A DNA stretch of 64,000 bases. It comes from Candidatus Thiothrix sulfatifontis. Its GTDB lineage: Bacteria; Pseudomonadota; Gammaproteobacteria; Thiotrichales; Thiotrichaceae. The DNA lies in the NCBI GenBank assembly GCA_022828425.1, contig CP094685.1:62001-126000 (forward strand), in the 5' to 3' direction. The stretch's first letter is position 1. Every line of letters begins with the position of its first letter. This document shows, one piece after another, positions 30,458-40,159 of this stretch. The notes under the pieces were generated by a model. That model saw only the letters and a list, made by a program, of their open reading frames with translations. It was not told the origin of the DNA and did no database searches. The position numbers and the translations under genes were made by a program.

Positions 30458-32295
30458 TGCCGATACGCCAGCTTCCTAACCACCTCATTAACCAAATCGC
30501 GGCGGGCGAGGTGGTTGAGCGCCCTGCGTCGGTGGTCAAGGAATTGCTGGAAAATGCGCTCGATGCGGGCTCAACCCGTGTCGAGATCGACATTGAACAA
30601 GGTGGCAGCAAACGCATTCGCATCCGCGACAACGGCGGCGGCATTCCACACGAGGAATTAGCCCTCGCCCTGAGTCGGCACGCCACCAGCAAAATTGCCA
30701 GCCTTGACGATCTGGAACAAGTGCGCAGCCTCGGTTTTCGCGGCGAAGCCTTGCCCAGTATCGCCTCGGTTTCGCGCTTAATTCTTAGCTCTCGTCATAC
30801 TGATGCAACCCAAGGGTGGCAACTGTTTGGTGACGGACAAGAAGTTTTCGACGCGCCCGAACCCGTGGCACACGCCACCGGCACGACCGTGGATGTGGTT
30901 GATTTATTTTTCAACATCCCCGCACGGCGCAAATTTCTCAAAACCGAAAAAACCGAATTTGGTCACATCGAAGACACGGTGCGTAAAATCGCCCTGAGCC
31001 GCTTCGATGTCAGCTTTGAACTCAACCACAATCAAAAAAACGCCCTACGCTTACGCCCGGCGGAAGATCGCAGCGGCGCAGAACGGCGCATTGCCGAGAT
31101 TTGCGGCAGCGCGTTTGTCGAGCAAAGCGTGTATCTGGACTACGAAGCCGCCGGTTTGCGCTTGTGGGGTTGGGTTGGCTTGCCTACGTTTTCACGCTCG
31201 CAAGCGGACTTGCAATATTTCTACGTTAATGCTCGCAACGTGCGCGACAAGCTCATTACCCACGCGGTGAAACAAGCGTATCAGGACGTGATGTACCAGG
31301 GGCGACACCCCGCGTTCGTGCTGTTTCTGGAATTGAATCCGCAATGGGTGGATGTGAATGCGCACCCCACCAAGCAAGAAGTACGGTTTCGGGAAGGACG
31401 GCTGGTGCATGATTTTTTGTTCCGCACCTTGCATCAGGCGTTGGCGGATATTCGACCGGGGGATGAAGCGGAAAAAGACCCCCATCCCAACCTTCCCCCG
31501 CAGGGGGGGAAGGAGCAAGAACAGTCAGCACCAGAACCTTATCGCCCTACTTATCAATCGCAATACCAGCAGCAGCGCTTGCAAATGCCGGTGCGGGAAC
31601 AGATGGCGGCATATCAGCAGTTATACCAGCCGGTTGTGCCATTGGAAAACGTGGATAAAGCTGTCGGGCTGAAGCCCGACCTACAACCAATCCCCCCCCA
31701 TGAAAATGATATGCCACCACTCGGCTACGCCATCGCACAACTCCACGGCATTTACATCCTCGCACAAAACGCCAATGGCTTGGTGGTGGTCGATATGCAC
31801 GCCGCGCACGAACGCATTACTTACGAATACCTCAAGCAAAGCATGGCAGCCGACGCGCTGCGCTCGCAACCGCTGCTCGTGCCTGCCAGCCTCAACGTGA
31901 GCCGCAAGGAAGCCGATTACGCCGAGCAACACGCTGATACCTTCCGCACACTCGGCTTTGAGCTGGATCGCTTGGGGCAGGAAAAGCTCGCCATCCGCGC
32001 GGTTCCCAGTTTGCTGAAAGAATCTGACACCGAAGCACTGGTACGTGACGTACTCGCGGACTTGATCACGCACGGCGCGAGCAATCGCATTCAGAATGCC
32101 ATGAATGAAATCCTCGCAACGATGGCCTGCCACGGCTCAGTCCGCGCCAACCGCAAACTCAGTATCCCCGAAATGAACGCACTGTTACGTGACATGGAAA
32201 GCACCGAACGCAGCGGGCAATGCAACCACGGTCGCCCCACTTGGACACAAATGGCGCTGGAACAAATCGACAAACTGTTTCTGCGAGGTCGCTGA
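30457..32295 (+). CDS. mutL: DNA mismatch repair protein MutL
   Basis: A 612-residue GHKL ATPase that couples MutS mismatch recognition to strand incision. [20 protein letters not shown] with ENALDAGST, the RDNGGGI loop and [12 protein letters not shown] are the N-terminal ATPase motifs. The C-terminal dimerisation domain starts near residue 420 and includes [14 protein letters not shown]; the endonuclease DQHA-x2-E-x4-E motif of other bacteria is not there, as expected where MutH-type or other strand discrimination is used. The flexible linker (about 335-415) contains two palindromic repeats in frame, encoding [12 protein letters not shown] and [10 protein letters not shown]. mutL overlaps the protease stop and the miaA start by one base each. 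Confidence 0.96.
   Translation: MPIRQLPNHLINQIAAGEVVERPASVVKELLENALDAGSTRVEIDIEQGGSKRIRIRDNGGGIPHEELALALSRHATSKIASLDDLEQVRSLGFRGEALPSIASVSRLILSSRHTDATQGWQLFGDGQEVFDAPEPVAHATGTTVDVVDLFFNIPARRKFLKTEKTEFGHIEDTVRKIALSRFDVSFELNHNQKNALRLRPAEDRSGAERRIAEICGSAFVEQSVYLDYEAAGLRLWGWVGLPTFSRSQADLQYFYVNARNVRDKLITHAVKQAYQDVMYQGRHPAFVLFLELNPQWVDVNAHPTKQEVRFREGRLVHDFLFRTLHQALADIRPGDEAEKDPHPNLPPQGGKEQEQSAPEPYRPTYQSQYQQQRLQMPVREQMAAYQQLYQPVVPLENVDKAVGLKPDLQPIPPHENDMPPLGYAIAQLHGIYILAQNANGLVVVDMHAAHERITYEYLKQSMAADALRSQPLLVPASLNVSRKEADYAEQHADTFRTLGFELDRLGQEKLAIRAVPSLLKESDTEALVRDVLADLITHGASNRIQNAMNEILATMACHGSVRANRKLSIPEMNALLRDMESTERSGQCNHGRPTWTQMALEQIDKLFLRGR
31480..31513. repeat. REP-like element inside mutL (CCTTCCCCC type)
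   Basis: CCCCCATCCC precedes a stem CCTTCCCCC/GGGGGAAGG (31491-31499 with 31505-31513). The same arrangement, in the other orientation, lies at 63300-63337. Here it is translated as part of the MutL linker without breaking the frame. Confidence 0.7.
31663..31685. repeat. Palindromic repeat inside mutL (GTCGGGCT type)
   Basis: GTCGGGCT and AGCCCGAC (31663-31670 with 31673-31680) form a perfect 8-base stem, followed by CTACA. Sequences of this pattern are common dispersed palindromes in bacterial genomes. It is in frame within the MutL linker. Confidence 0.65.
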
Positions 32296-33221
32296 TGCAC
32301 AAGGCCATTTGCATTATGGGGCCGACCGGCACGGGCAAAACTGACCTTGCGGTAGCATTACGCAAGCATTTTCCAGTCGAAATTATCAGTGTCGACTCGG
32401 CGCTGGTGTATAAAGGCATGGACATCGGCAGTGCCAAACCCGACGCCGTAACCTTGGCACAAGCACCGCACCGCCTGATTGACTTTCTCGACCCTGCACA
32501 ACCCTATTCCGCCGCCGAATTTCGCACCGATGCGTTGCGCGAAATGGCAGAGATTAGCGCTGCTGGGCGTATTCCGCTGCTGGTGGGTGGCACCATGCTC
32601 TACTTCCGCGCACTCGAATACGGCTTGTCGGCCTTGCCGGAAGCCAACCCTGCCATCCGCGCCCGCTTGGAAGCGGAAGCCGTCACACACGGCTGGCAAG
32701 CGCTGCATGAGCGTTTAGCCCGCATTGACCCAGTGGCGGCACACCGCATCCACCCCAACGACCCGCAACGCCTGCAACGCGCTCTGGAAGTCTTTGAACT
32801 GACAGGGAAATCGCTGACCGAATTGCAGCAAGCAACTTGGCACGATGCTTGCCCCTACGCGCTATTTAAAATTGCCTTGATCCCCGAAAACCGGGCATGG
32901 TTGCACGCACGTCTGGAACAACGTTTCGACCAGATGCTGACCCAAGGCGTGGTGGATGAAGTGCGCCAACTCTTGACACGTGGCGATCTGAATACCCACC
33001 TTCCCGCCATAAGAGCGGTGGGTTATCGACAAATTTGGGATTATTTAATTAATGAAATAGACTACAATCAAATGCGCGATCGTGCTATTGTCGCAACACG
33101 GCAGCTTGCTAAACGTCAAATGACGTGGTTGCGATCCGAGAAAGGTATTATTCGCTATGACCCCCAAGAACCCAACCTTTCATCGGTCATCAGCAACGTT
33201 TCAACGTTTATTGGCAGATGA
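32295..33221 (+). CDS. miaA: tRNA dimethylallyltransferase
   Basis: A 308-residue enzyme that adds the isopentenyl group to A37 of tRNAs reading UNN codons. The P-loop GPTGTGKT lies at residues 9-16; [48 protein letters not shown] and [12 protein letters not shown] are the family segments. The ATG at 32295 shares its A with the mutL stop (TGATG); a longer upstream frame lies within mutL and is rejected. mutL-miaA-hfq-hflX is the conserved gammaproteobacterial order. Confidence 0.97.
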   Translation: MHKAICIMGPTGTGKTDLAVALRKHFPVEIISVDSALVYKGMDIGSAKPDAVTLAQAPHRLIDFLDPAQPYSAAEFRTDALREMAEISAAGRIPLLVGGTMLYFRALEYGLSALPEANPAIRARLEAEAVTHGWQALHERLARIDPVAAHRIHPNDPQRLQRALEVFELTGKSLTELQQATWHDACPYALFKIALIPENRAWLHARLEQRFDQMLTQGVVDEVRQLLTRGDLNTHLPAIRAVGYRQIWDYLINEIDYNQMRDRAIVATRQLAKRQMTWLRSEKGIIRYDPQEPNLSSVISNVSTFIGR

Positions 33222-33377
33222 ACGGATATCTCCGACAGACTGGCATTTTGGTGAGACGATATAACTGATAAGCTTTTAGGCGTCGAAGGAAACAAGCGAC
33301 TGGCTCACGACCACCCCCTAGCTTTAGGTGTGAGACCATAACAACCACAAACCCAAGAATATTTTTAGGAGAAGCTC

Positions 33378-33608
33378 ATGTCGAAAGGGCACACATTACA
33401 AGAACCCTTCCTTAATGCTCTGAGAAAGGAACGGATTCCGGTCTCGATTTATTTGGTCAACGGCATCAAATTACAGGGTCATGTCGAATCATTCGACCAA
33501 TTCGTTGTCCTGCTGGGGAATACTGTCAGCCAATTAGTCTACAAACACGCTATTTCTACGATTGTGCCTGCTCGCCCGATCAAGTTAGCCTTAGCACCAG
33601 AAGAATAA
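33378..33608 (+). CDS. hfq: RNA chaperone Hfq
   Basis: A 76-residue Sm-like protein that forms hexameric rings and pairs small RNAs with mRNAs. The Sm1 motif ([20 protein letters not shown]) and Sm2 (KHAISTIVP) are complete, with [18 protein letters not shown] at the N-terminus and Q8, F42 region residues conserved. The C-terminal tail is short. AGGAG lies 7 bases before the ATG. A 157-base gap from miaA probably holds its own promoter, although I see no confident boxes. Confidence 0.97.
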   Translation: MSKGHTLQEPFLNALRKERIPVSIYLVNGIKLQGHVESFDQFVVLLGNTVSQLVYKHAISTIVPARPIKLALAPEE

Positions 33609-33642
33609 GTCATTCTACTGAAATCATCAGAAAGGTTGCCGA

Positions 33643-34923
33643 TTGGAACTATTTGAACGCCCTGGCGGTGGCGAAAATGCCGTACTCGTTCAAATCAGTT
33701 TCAATTCGGCAAAGACAGCACAAGACGAAAAGGAATTCGTCGAATTAGCGGATTCGGCTGGCGCTCAAGTAGTCGGATTCGTTAATGGTTCGCGCCAACG
33801 CCCTGACCCACGTTATTTTGTGGGCACAGGCAAAGCCGAAGAGATTCGCCAATTACGTGAATTGCGTGACGCCAATCTGGTCATTTTCGACCATTCCCTT
33901 TCCCCTGCCCAAGAACGCAACTTAGAAAAATTGCTGGAATGCCGTGTGATTGATCGCACCGGCTTGATTCTGGATATTTTCGCGCAACGCGCCCGCAGCC
34001 ATGAGGGTAAACTTCAGGTCGAACTCGCACAGCTCAAACACCTTTCTACCCGACTCGTGCGTGGCTGGACTCACCTTGAACGCCAAAAAGGGGGGATCGG
34101 GATGCGCGGCCCCGGCGAAACGCAGTTAGAAACTGACCGGCGCTTAATTGCCGAACGCATTAAACAAATCGACCGCCGTTTGGAAAAAGTCCAAAACCAG
34201 CGCGAGCAAGGGCGTCAATCGCGCAAAAAAGCCGAAATCCCTACCGTTTCACTGGTCGGCTACACCAATGCTGGCAAATCCACGCTATTCAATGCGCTGA
34301 CCCAAGCGGGCGTTTACGTGGCTGACCAACTGTTTGCCACCCTTGACCCGACGTTGCGCCAAGTGCAATTGCCGAATCAGCAAGAAATTATTCTCGCCGA
34401 TACCGTTGGTTTCATTCGTTATCTGCCCCACGATTTGGTTGCTGCCTTCCGCTCGACCTTGCAGGAAACCGTTGATGCCGACTTACTGCTGCACGTTATC
34501 GACAGCCACGACGACCAGCTAGAATTGTTCCGCGAACAAGTGAATAACGTCATCGCCGAAATTGGCGCGGAGCGTGTGCCACAAATCGAAGTCATGAATA
34601 AAATCGACCTCGGTGGCACTACCCCACACATTGAGGAAAGCACCGGCACCACCCCTACCCGCATTTACATATCCGCCCAGAATAATCTGGGGCTGGATGT
34701 ATTGCTGGAATACTTGGGGAATTACTTTGCCGGACACATGTTCCAAGGCGATTTGACACTCAAACCCCAACACGCCCGCTTACGCGCCAGGTTGTACGCC
34801 GACAAAGCCATACAGCAAGAAAGCATTACGGATGAAGGCAATTTCAGCTTAAAAGTGCTGATTGATCAGCGCAGACTTGAACAATGTTTGCGGGAAGAAG
34901 GCTTGGCGCTAGACGATTTGTAG
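33643..34923 (+). CDS. hflX: GTPase HflX
   Basis: A 426-residue ribosome-associated GTPase that helps split stalled ribosomes. The N-terminal HflX domain includes DPRYFVGTGKAEEI and HSLSPAQERNLEKLL, then a coiled coil with GGIGMRGPGETQLETDRR. The G domain has G1 GYTNAGKST (about 205-213), G3 DTVGFI and G4 NKID. It begins with TTG at 33643 (TTG GAA CTA TTT); AAAGG lies about 10 bases upstream, and no nearby ATG fits the family start. No hflK-hflC follow; rho faces it instead. Confidence 0.95.
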   Translation: MELFERPGGGENAVLVQISFNSAKTAQDEKEFVELADSAGAQVVGFVNGSRQRPDPRYFVGTGKAEEIRQLRELRDANLVIFDHSLSPAQERNLEKLLECRVIDRTGLILDIFAQRARSHEGKLQVELAQLKHLSTRLVRGWTHLERQKGGIGMRGPGETQLETDRRLIAERIKQIDRRLEKVQNQREQGRQSRKKAEIPTVSLVGYTNAGKSTLFNALTQAGVYVADQLFATLDPTLRQVQLPNQQEIILADTVGFIRYLPHDLVAAFRSTLQETVDADLLLHVIDSHDDQLELFREQVNNVIAEIGAERVPQIEVMNKIDLGGTTPHIEESTGTTPTRIYISAQNNLGLDVLLEYLGNYFAGHMFQGDLTLKPQHARLRARLYADKAIQQESITDEGNFSLKVLIDQRRLEQCLREEGLALDDL

Positions 34924-34928
34924 CGGTT

Positions 34929-34956
34929 GTAGGGGCAGTTCATGAACCGCCCCTAC
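34929..34956. repeat. REP-like palindrome between hflX and rho
   Basis: GTAGGGGC and GCCCCTAC flank a GTTCATGAAC palindrome, giving a 28-base near-perfect dyad with one mismatch. It lies between two convergent genes and may serve as their terminator. It shares GTAGGGGC with the element at 25009. Confidence 0.7.
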
Positions 34957-34978
34957 CGATAACGATGATATGGCAAAA

Positions 34979-36238
34979 TTACCCGCGACGCATCACGTCA
35001 AAAAACTCACTATTCGTTTTGGTCTTCGACAGCTTATCAAACAGCAATTCCATCGCATCCAGATCGTCCATGCTGTGCAGGAATTTACGCAATACCCACA
35101 AGGTTTGCAGTTCGTCTTGCGTGGTCAGCAACTCTTCACGACGGGTGCCGGAACGGTTGATGTTGATTGCCGGGAACACGCGCTTCTCAGAAATACGGCG
35201 ATCCAGATGGATTTCCATATTGCCCGTCCCCTTGAATTCTTCGTAGATAACCTCGTCCATTTTCGAGCCGGTATCAATCAACGCGGTGGCAATAATCGTT
35301 AAGCTACCGCCTTCTTCGATATTACGTGCCGCACCGAAAAAACGTTTGGGGCGATGCAAGGCATTGGCATCCACACCACCCGTCAATACTTTGCCAGACG
35401 ACGGCACAACGGTATTGTAAGCCCGCGCCAAACGGGTAATCGAGTCGAGTAAAATCACCACATCGCGCTTGTGTTCGACCAAACGCTTGGCTTTTTCAAT
35501 GACCATTTCCGCGACTTGAACGTGACGCGCTGCCGGTTCGTCAAAGGTCGACGACACCACTTCGCCCTGCACCATGCGCGACATTTCTGTCACCTCTTCC
35601 GGGCGTTCGTCGATCAGCAATACGATCAAGTAACTTTCCGGGTAATTGGAGGCAATGCTCTGTGCGATGTTTTGCAGCATGATGGTTTTACCGGCCTTTG
35701 GTGGCGCGATAATCAAGCCACGTTGACCTTTACCAAACGGCGCTACGATGTCGATCACGCGGGCGGTAATGTCTTCACGGCTGCCGTTGCCCCGTTCCAT
35801 GCGCATCCGGTCATCGGCGTGCAGCGGAGTCAGGTTTTCAAAGGCAATTTTGTTACGCGCACTTTCGGGCGGCTCGAAGTTAATGGTATCGACTTTCAGG
35901 AGCGCAAAGTAACGTTCACTGTCCTTCGGTGGGCGAATCTTGCCCGATACGGTATCGCCGGTGCGCAGCCCAAAGCGGCGAATCTGGCTTGGCGAAACGT
36001 AAATATCATCCGCCCCAGCGAGGTAGCTGGAATCATCGGAACGCAGGAAACCAAAGCCGTCTTGCAGGATTTCCAGCACACCATCCCCGTGGATGTCGAC
36101 GTTATTGGCTGCATTGGCTTTCAGCAAGGCAAAGATGATGTCTTGTTTGCGGGTGCGGGAAATGCTCTCGATCCCCATGGCTTGCGCCATTTCAAAGACT
36201 TCGGCGGCGGATTTCTTTTTGAGTTCAGACAGGTTCAT
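34979..36238 (-). CDS. rho: Transcription termination factor Rho
   Basis: A 419-residue hexameric RNA helicase. It starts [20 protein letters not shown]; the N-terminal RNA-binding domain contains [16 protein letters not shown], and the ATPase core has [17 protein letters not shown] (P-loop, about 168-184), [14 protein letters not shown] (Walker B, about 208) and the Q-loop [15 protein letters not shown]. Length equals E. coli Rho (419). It lies downstream of trxA on the same strand, the frequent trxA-rho order. Rho is known to attenuate its own transcription; a hairpin in its leader is noted separately. Confidence 0.98.
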   Translation of the reverse strand: MNLSELKKKSAAEVFEMAQAMGIESISRTRKQDIIFALLKANAANNVDIHGDGVLEILQDGFGFLRSDDSSYLAGADDIYVSPSQIRRFGLRTGDTVSGKIRPPKDSERYFALLKVDTINFEPPESARNKIAFENLTPLHADDRMRMERGNGSREDITARVIDIVAPFGKGQRGLIIAPPKAGKTIMLQNIAQSIASNYPESYLIVLLIDERPEEVTEMSRMVQGEVVSSTFDEPAARHVQVAEMVIEKAKRLVEHKRDVVILLDSITRLARAYNTVVPSSGKVLTGGVDANALHRPKRFFGAARNIEEGGSLTIIATALIDTGSKMDEVIYEEFKGTGNMEIHLDRRISEKRVFPAININRSGTRREELLTTQDELQTLWVLRKFLHSMDDLDAMELLFDKLSKTKTNSEFFDVMRRG

Positions 36239-36539
36239 ATAGTGATGAATTTGATGGAGATAGTAGGAGTAAACAATCAGGAAGCCCCTGCTCGTGCTGT
36301 GTTTCTCAATCGGGAAGCGTGGCTGAGTGCCTTGCTATTGCCGTAATCGCGGCTATCGCCCGTTACAGTCTGTGCATGAATCTAGTGATTAAGAAAACGA
36401 GACAGGATTTTCAGGAATGAATCTGGATGCAGATTCAAGTACAGTTAAACTAGCACGCCAATTTTACGGAGTCCAGCAAAATATCCCCGCAAGCCCCAAG
36501 GAAACCAAAAATCGCCAAGGGGTGCAGGAATGAGGCTAT
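36239..36539. other. rho leader / trxA-rho intergenic region
   Basis: About 300 bases without a supported gene. It holds a perfect inverted repeat GAATCTG-GATG-CAGATTC at 36419-36436 and, on the minus strand, a TTGGCG with no well-placed -10. The length of the leader fits the long untranslated rho leaders in which Rho autoregulates, but this is inference. Confidence 0.5.
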
Positions 36540-36866
36540 TTAGAGATTTGAGGTCAGAAATGCAGTCAACTGTGATTTAGACAATGCTCCGACTTTGGTC
36601 GCAGACACTTCGCCGTCTTTGAACAGCATCAGGGTAGGAATACCCCGGATACCGTAACGTGGCGGAACAGTCTTGTTTTCATCAATGTTCAATTTAGCCA
36701 CTTTCAGCTTGCCGTCGAATTCGCTGGCAATTTCATCCAGCAGCGGGGCAATCATTTTGCACGGCCCGCACCATTCCGCCCAGTAGTCAACCAGCACAGG
36801 TACGGTGGATTTCAGCACTTCTTGCTCGAAAGTTGCATCGGAAAGGTAAGTAATGTTGTTGCTCAC
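36540..36866 (-). CDS. trxA: Thioredoxin 1
   Basis: A 108-residue thioredoxin with the active site [13 protein letters not shown], the cis-Pro motif [13 protein letters not shown] and a C-terminal amphipathic helix. Cytoplasmic dithiol reductant for ribonucleotide reductase, PAPS reductase and others. There is no signal peptide. It lies upstream of rho on the same strand and faces away from the DUF3108 gene. Confidence 0.97.
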   Translation of the reverse strand: MSNNITYLSDATFEQEVLKSTVPVLVDYWAEWCGPCKMIAPLLDEIASEFDGKLKVAKLNIDENKTVPPRYGIRGIPTLMLFKDGEVSATKVGALSKSQLTAFLTSNL

Positions 36867-37010
36867 AGAAGGGTTCTCCCTGATTTTTGAGGTTTCACGA
36901 CCGCCATTCTCTACTATTTTGCGCCATCTTTGTAGTATAGCGTTGTAAGAACCAATACGGCTTGGTGTAGTCTAATCAGGTCGATAGTGTTTAACCAGAA
37001 GGAAATACTC

Positions 37011-37697
37011 ATGAAGCTGTTATGGATCGTCTCAGCAGCCTTGGCATTAGCCGCGTCACCCGGTGCGGCGGCACCCGATGCGTTTCAAGCCAGTTATACC
37101 GTCAGCGCCAAAGGGCTAGACATGGGGGTCATGAAGGCCAGCTTGCGCTACGAAGGGGCAAACTATACCTACCAAAAAATCACCGAAGCCAACGGCTTGG
37201 CTGCTTTGCTCAGTGGCGACACCCTGACCGAACGCAGTACTGGCAAAAAACAAGCGGCGCAATTGGTTCCCGACAACTATTTGCACCACCACCACAATAA
37301 GCGCAAGGATAAAAAAGACGAATTTCGCTTCACCACTCCCACGCAAGTGGAAGGTAGCGTTGACAATAACGCCTATCAATTGCGTGTGCCCAATGGCACT
37401 TTGGACATGGCAGTGCTGGAATTGTATTTGATGGAAGCTTTGGCAACCGACCAAGCCCTCAATTACCGCGTGGTCAGCAAAGGCAAAGTTCAAGATTACC
37501 GCTTGCGTAAACTCGGCAAAGAAACCGTTGAGGTACCCGCTGGCAGCTACGAATGCGAAAAACTGGAAGTCATACACGACAGCAATGCACGTCAAACCAC
37601 CTTGTGGTTAGCACCGCAGTTGAATTACGCCATTGTGCAGGTGCGCCATCAAGAAGGCGGGGATGTGATCGAAACCCGTTTAAACCAATATCAATAG
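37011..37697 (+). CDS. Exported DUF3108 domain protein
   Basis: A 228-residue protein with a signal peptide (MKLLWIVSAALALAASPGAA) and a DUF3108-type beta-rich domain: FQASYTVSAKGLDMGVMKAS, then YEGANYTYQKITEANGLAAL, VPAGSYECEKLEVIHDSNAR and LWLAPQLNYAIVQVRHQEGG. The middle has an unusual LHHHHNKRKDKKDE stretch. DUF3108 proteins are periplasmic or outer-membrane-associated with unknown function. AAGGAAA lies upstream of the chosen ATG. It sits next to trxA in the opposite direction. Confidence 0.85.
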   Translation: MKLLWIVSAALALAASPGAAAPDAFQASYTVSAKGLDMGVMKASLRYEGANYTYQKITEANGLAALLSGDTLTERSTGKKQAAQLVPDNYLHHHHNKRKDKKDEFRFTTPTQVEGSVDNNAYQLRVPNGTLDMAVLELYLMEALATDQALNYRVVSKGKVQDYRLRKLGKETVEVPAGSYECEKLEVIHDSNARQTTLWLAPQLNYAIVQVRHQEGGDVIETRLNQYQ

Positions 37698-37818
37698 TGG
37701 AGTAAATTCATTGATTTTCTTAATAATACAGGCAATCACCGACATTCTTTAGATTTTTACAGCCAGACTCACTAGAATATCGGCATACCCGTATTCCAAC
37801 CCTGTATTGTCTGGAAAA

Positions 37819-38535
37819 ATGAGCGCTAATCACCATGAACACCACAGCACACTTGGTCATCAAATCTTGTTCGTCGATGATGATGTTGTATTGCACGCAT
37901 TGTTACAAGCGTATTTAACGGCGCATAACTATGGCCTTCATAGCCTGTTCAATGGCGAAGAGATTGATGGTTTTTGCCAAAACTGTCAGCCCGATTTGAT
38001 TTTGCTTGACATTATGTTGCCCGGCAAAGACGGCTTGCACTGGCTGAAATGGATAAAAAAACACCATCCAGACTTGCCAGTGATGCTTTTATCTGCAAAA
38101 AAATCCGCAGACGAACGCTTGGTTGGGCTGGAAACGGGAGCTGATGATTATCTAACCAAGCCGTTTCACCCCAAAGAATTGCTTATCCGTATTCAAAAGA
38201 TCATTCGTCACACCCCATCCAAACCCGCTGATACGCTCCTGATTGGTGATAATCTGTTCGATGTTGAGCATGAAACGTTGACGCGTGGCGGTACCACGGT
38301 AAAACTCACCACGCAGGAAGCCCGCTTATTGCAGTTTTTTTGTCAGAATGCCGGACAAGTATTAACCCGCGACGCCATCTCCCACGCGCTTAACGGCAAC
38401 GAACACCAACCCCTCAACCGCAGCATCGACATGACCATTAACCGCTTACGCAAGAAACTGGGCGATGATGCGCAAGCCCCCCAACACTTGCGCACCATTT
38501 GGCGCAAAGGCTACCGTTTGACACTCCCCTTATGA
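37819..38535 (+). CDS. OmpR-family response regulator
   Basis: A 238-residue regulator. The receiver domain has VDDD (about 20-23), phospho-acceptor Asp in LILLDIMLPGKDG, and Lys in YLTKPFHPKELL. The C-terminal winged helix spans about 140-238 (TLTRGGTTVKLTTQEARLLQ, NRSIDMTINRLRKKLGDD, IRTIWRKGYRLTL-like ending). The ATG at 37819 follows GGAAAA; the earlier TTG at 37807 is possible. No histidine kinase is adjacent; instead the gene overlaps an Hpt-protein gene by 4 bases (ATGA), so the pair may receive phosphate from a hybrid kinase elsewhere. Confidence 0.9.
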   Translation: MSANHHEHHSTLGHQILFVDDDVVLHALLQAYLTAHNYGLHSLFNGEEIDGFCQNCQPDLILLDIMLPGKDGLHWLKWIKKHHPDLPVMLLSAKKSADERLVGLETGADDYLTKPFHPKELLIRIQKIIRHTPSKPADTLLIGDNLFDVEHETLTRGGTTVKLTTQEARLLQFFCQNAGQVLTRDAISHALNGNEHQPLNRSIDMTINRLRKKLGDDAQAPQHLRTIWRKGYRLTLPL

Positions 38536-38867
38536 CACAGACTGTTTTATTTGTCACATTGACCAATATCTTAGGCAAAGAAGCCACACAGCGCTTTCTG
38601 AATTTGGCGGTATCAGAACTGCAATGCTCCCAACAAGCATTACTCAATAGCTTGCAACAGCAAGACTACCAAGCAGCGGCACTGCTGGCGCACAAACTCT
38701 CGGCCACCGCGCATTTGTATGATTCCGCTGCCTTGGAACACGCACTTGCCACGATAAACGCGCAAGATTCAGTAGCCTTGCAACACCCCGCTTTCATCGC
38801 CACCCTCAGGCAAACATTTCAACAGATTCAGGCCAATATCCAACAGTTTGTTGCGGATAAACATTGA
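38532..38867 (+). CDS. Stand-alone histidine phosphotransfer (Hpt) domain protein
   Basis: A 111-residue all-helical protein. AALLAHKLSATAHLYDSAAL carries the phospho-accepting His in the usual Hpt setting (H-K-L-x-x-x-A/G). The first half looks like the helix that packs against the response regulator. The ATG overlaps the stop of the response-regulator gene (ATGA), giving a regulator-Hpt unit. The start within the regulator frame is dismissed. Hpt proteins pass phosphate between hybrid kinases and regulators; the kinase is not in this window. Confidence 0.75.
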   Translation: MTQTVLFVTLTNILGKEATQRFLNLAVSELQCSQQALLNSLQQQDYQAAALLAHKLSATAHLYDSAALEHALATINAQDSVALQHPAFIATLRQTFQQIQANIQQFVADKH

Positions 38868-38996
38868 TAAAATTCGCTGTTGTTACATTTTTTTACAATT
38901 TTTAGCGTTACAAATCTGCTGATGTTCGTTAAGGTTGGGTTCGGTGAATTGATCAAGCTTGTTCAAGCCAATAAAAACTTATGAAGGATAAGGCAA

Positions 38997-39299
38997 ATGA
39001 TGAAAAGAACACATGGCGCGGCAGGGCTATGTTTGCTGCTGGGCTGCTTAGTGGCGCAGCCAGTGATGGCGCTGTCGACTAAAGCCACTAGCGCTCTAAA
39101 ACAGCTCGATCACAATATCACCACCGACGAAGCACAGGAGGCTGCTGATTTATCAACGCATTCGGCCAGCTTGAATAATTTTTTGCCTGAATTAATGGGT
39201 TCGTCGTTGTATTTGTATTTATTGCAATCGGATCAATTCATCACCTTGCAGGGCGTGATAGAAGCGCTGTGGGAAGAACACATGATAAAAAAATCGTAG
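38997..39299 (+). CDS. Small exported protein of unknown function
   Basis: A 100-residue protein with a signal peptide (GAAGLCLLLGCLVAQPVMA) and a mature part rich in helices: TKATSALKQLDHNITTDEAQ and SSLYLYLLQSDQFITLQGVI. I do not recognise the family. AAGGATAAGG lies upstream, and a TTGATC/TAAAAA pair with a 17-base spacer at 38949-38977 may be its promoter. A strong terminator follows at 39350. Confidence 0.6.
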   Translation: MMKRTHGAAGLCLLLGCLVAQPVMALSTKATSALKQLDHNITTDEAQEAADLSTHSASLNNFLPELMGSSLYLYLLQSDQFITLQGVIEALWEEHMIKKS

Positions 39300-39349
39300 A
39301 ACCGCCTTACTCATCTCACCAAACTGCGCCAAAATTGGTGAGTTTTTGA

Positions 39350-39388
39350 CAGCCCTACTTACTCCCCTGTAGTTAGGGCTGTTTTTTT
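39350..39388 (+). terminator. Rho-independent terminator
   Basis: CAGCCCTA (39350-39357) pairs with TAGGGCTG (39374-39381), followed by seven T. It ends the rightward transcript of the small exported protein and lies against the 3' end of the next, leftward gene. Confidence 0.85.
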
Positions 39389-39391
39389 GGC

Positions 39392-40159
39392 TCAAAAACG
39401 TTGGTTCAATTCCAACCGCGCATCTTCCCAACCGCCGAATCCGGTACTCGCATCCAGATACAAATCCTTGCCTACTTGGGTTTGATAACCGACACGATAC
39501 GCCAAAGTGTCAGCCGTTTCGCCGCGCACCTCGGTTGCCACCTCGCCCAACCCCGGCAATACCAGCGTTCCGGCGTAATCAACATCCGCCTGCTGATAAA
39601 TCAACCCCGCATTGAATGCACCGACGCCAGTCAGCACGCCCACACTCGGTATCAGCGTATTCACCGCACCATCTTTAATGCCTGCATCCCCGTCTGCATG
39701 GGTGTAAATGTAAGTCAATGCGCCAAAATAACGCCCCTGCTGCTGCGCGACCGTTGCCCCCGCGTTGTATAAAGTGCCGTCGGCATCAAACACCAAATCG
39801 CTTAAGCCTAAGCCCGGAAGCGCTGACAAATTAGCCGTCGATTCCCCACTGACTTGTGAAATACCCCCGAATACCGTCAGGTGCGGGTTCACCTGATAAT
39901 CCAGCTTAGCGCCTACCATTTTCAGATCATTATTAATCGTGACTAAATCTTTGGCATTCGCAGGCAATAACGCCGCTACCATTGGATTTTTAATCACAAT
40001 GTCAGTAATTTTAACATCTTGGTTTTGCGTATACAGCTCGACACCCACACCGCGTGCTTTCAAGGGCATACCCGTGGTCGCGGTACCGGCTCCAGCCGGT
40101 TGCATCGCAAACATTAACGCACAAATGCCGCATGAACCCGGCAAAAATCCTTTTAACAT
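39392..40159 (-). CDS. Outer-membrane beta-barrel protein (porin-like)
   Basis: A 255-residue protein with a signal peptide (FLPGSCGICALMFAMQPAGA) and a mature part of alternating amphipathic strands, ending LELNQRF with the terminal Phe needed for BAM-dependent insertion. Strand-like segments include GAKLDYQVNPHLTVFGGISQ and YRVGYQTQVGKDLYLDASTG. No close family is recognised; it could be a porin or an MtrB/PioB-independent barrel. It is transcribed leftward alone. Confidence 0.65.
   Translation of the reverse strand: MLKGFLPGSCGICALMFAMQPAGAGTATTGMPLKARGVGVELYTQNQDVKITDIVIKNPMVAALLPANAKDLVTINNDLKMVGAKLDYQVNPHLTVFGGISQVSGESTANLSALPGLGLSDLVFDADGTLYNAGATVAQQQGRYFGALTYIYTHADGDAGIKDGAVNTLIPSVGVLTGVGAFNAGLIYQQADVDYAGTLVLPGLGEVATEVRGETADTLAYRVGYQTQVGKDLYLDASTGFGGWEDARLELNQRF

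Noticed and set aside
35471..36346. A 291-codon plus-strand frame over rho
   Set aside because: It is antisense to rho, whose domains are complete; no promoter or ribosome binding site supports it.
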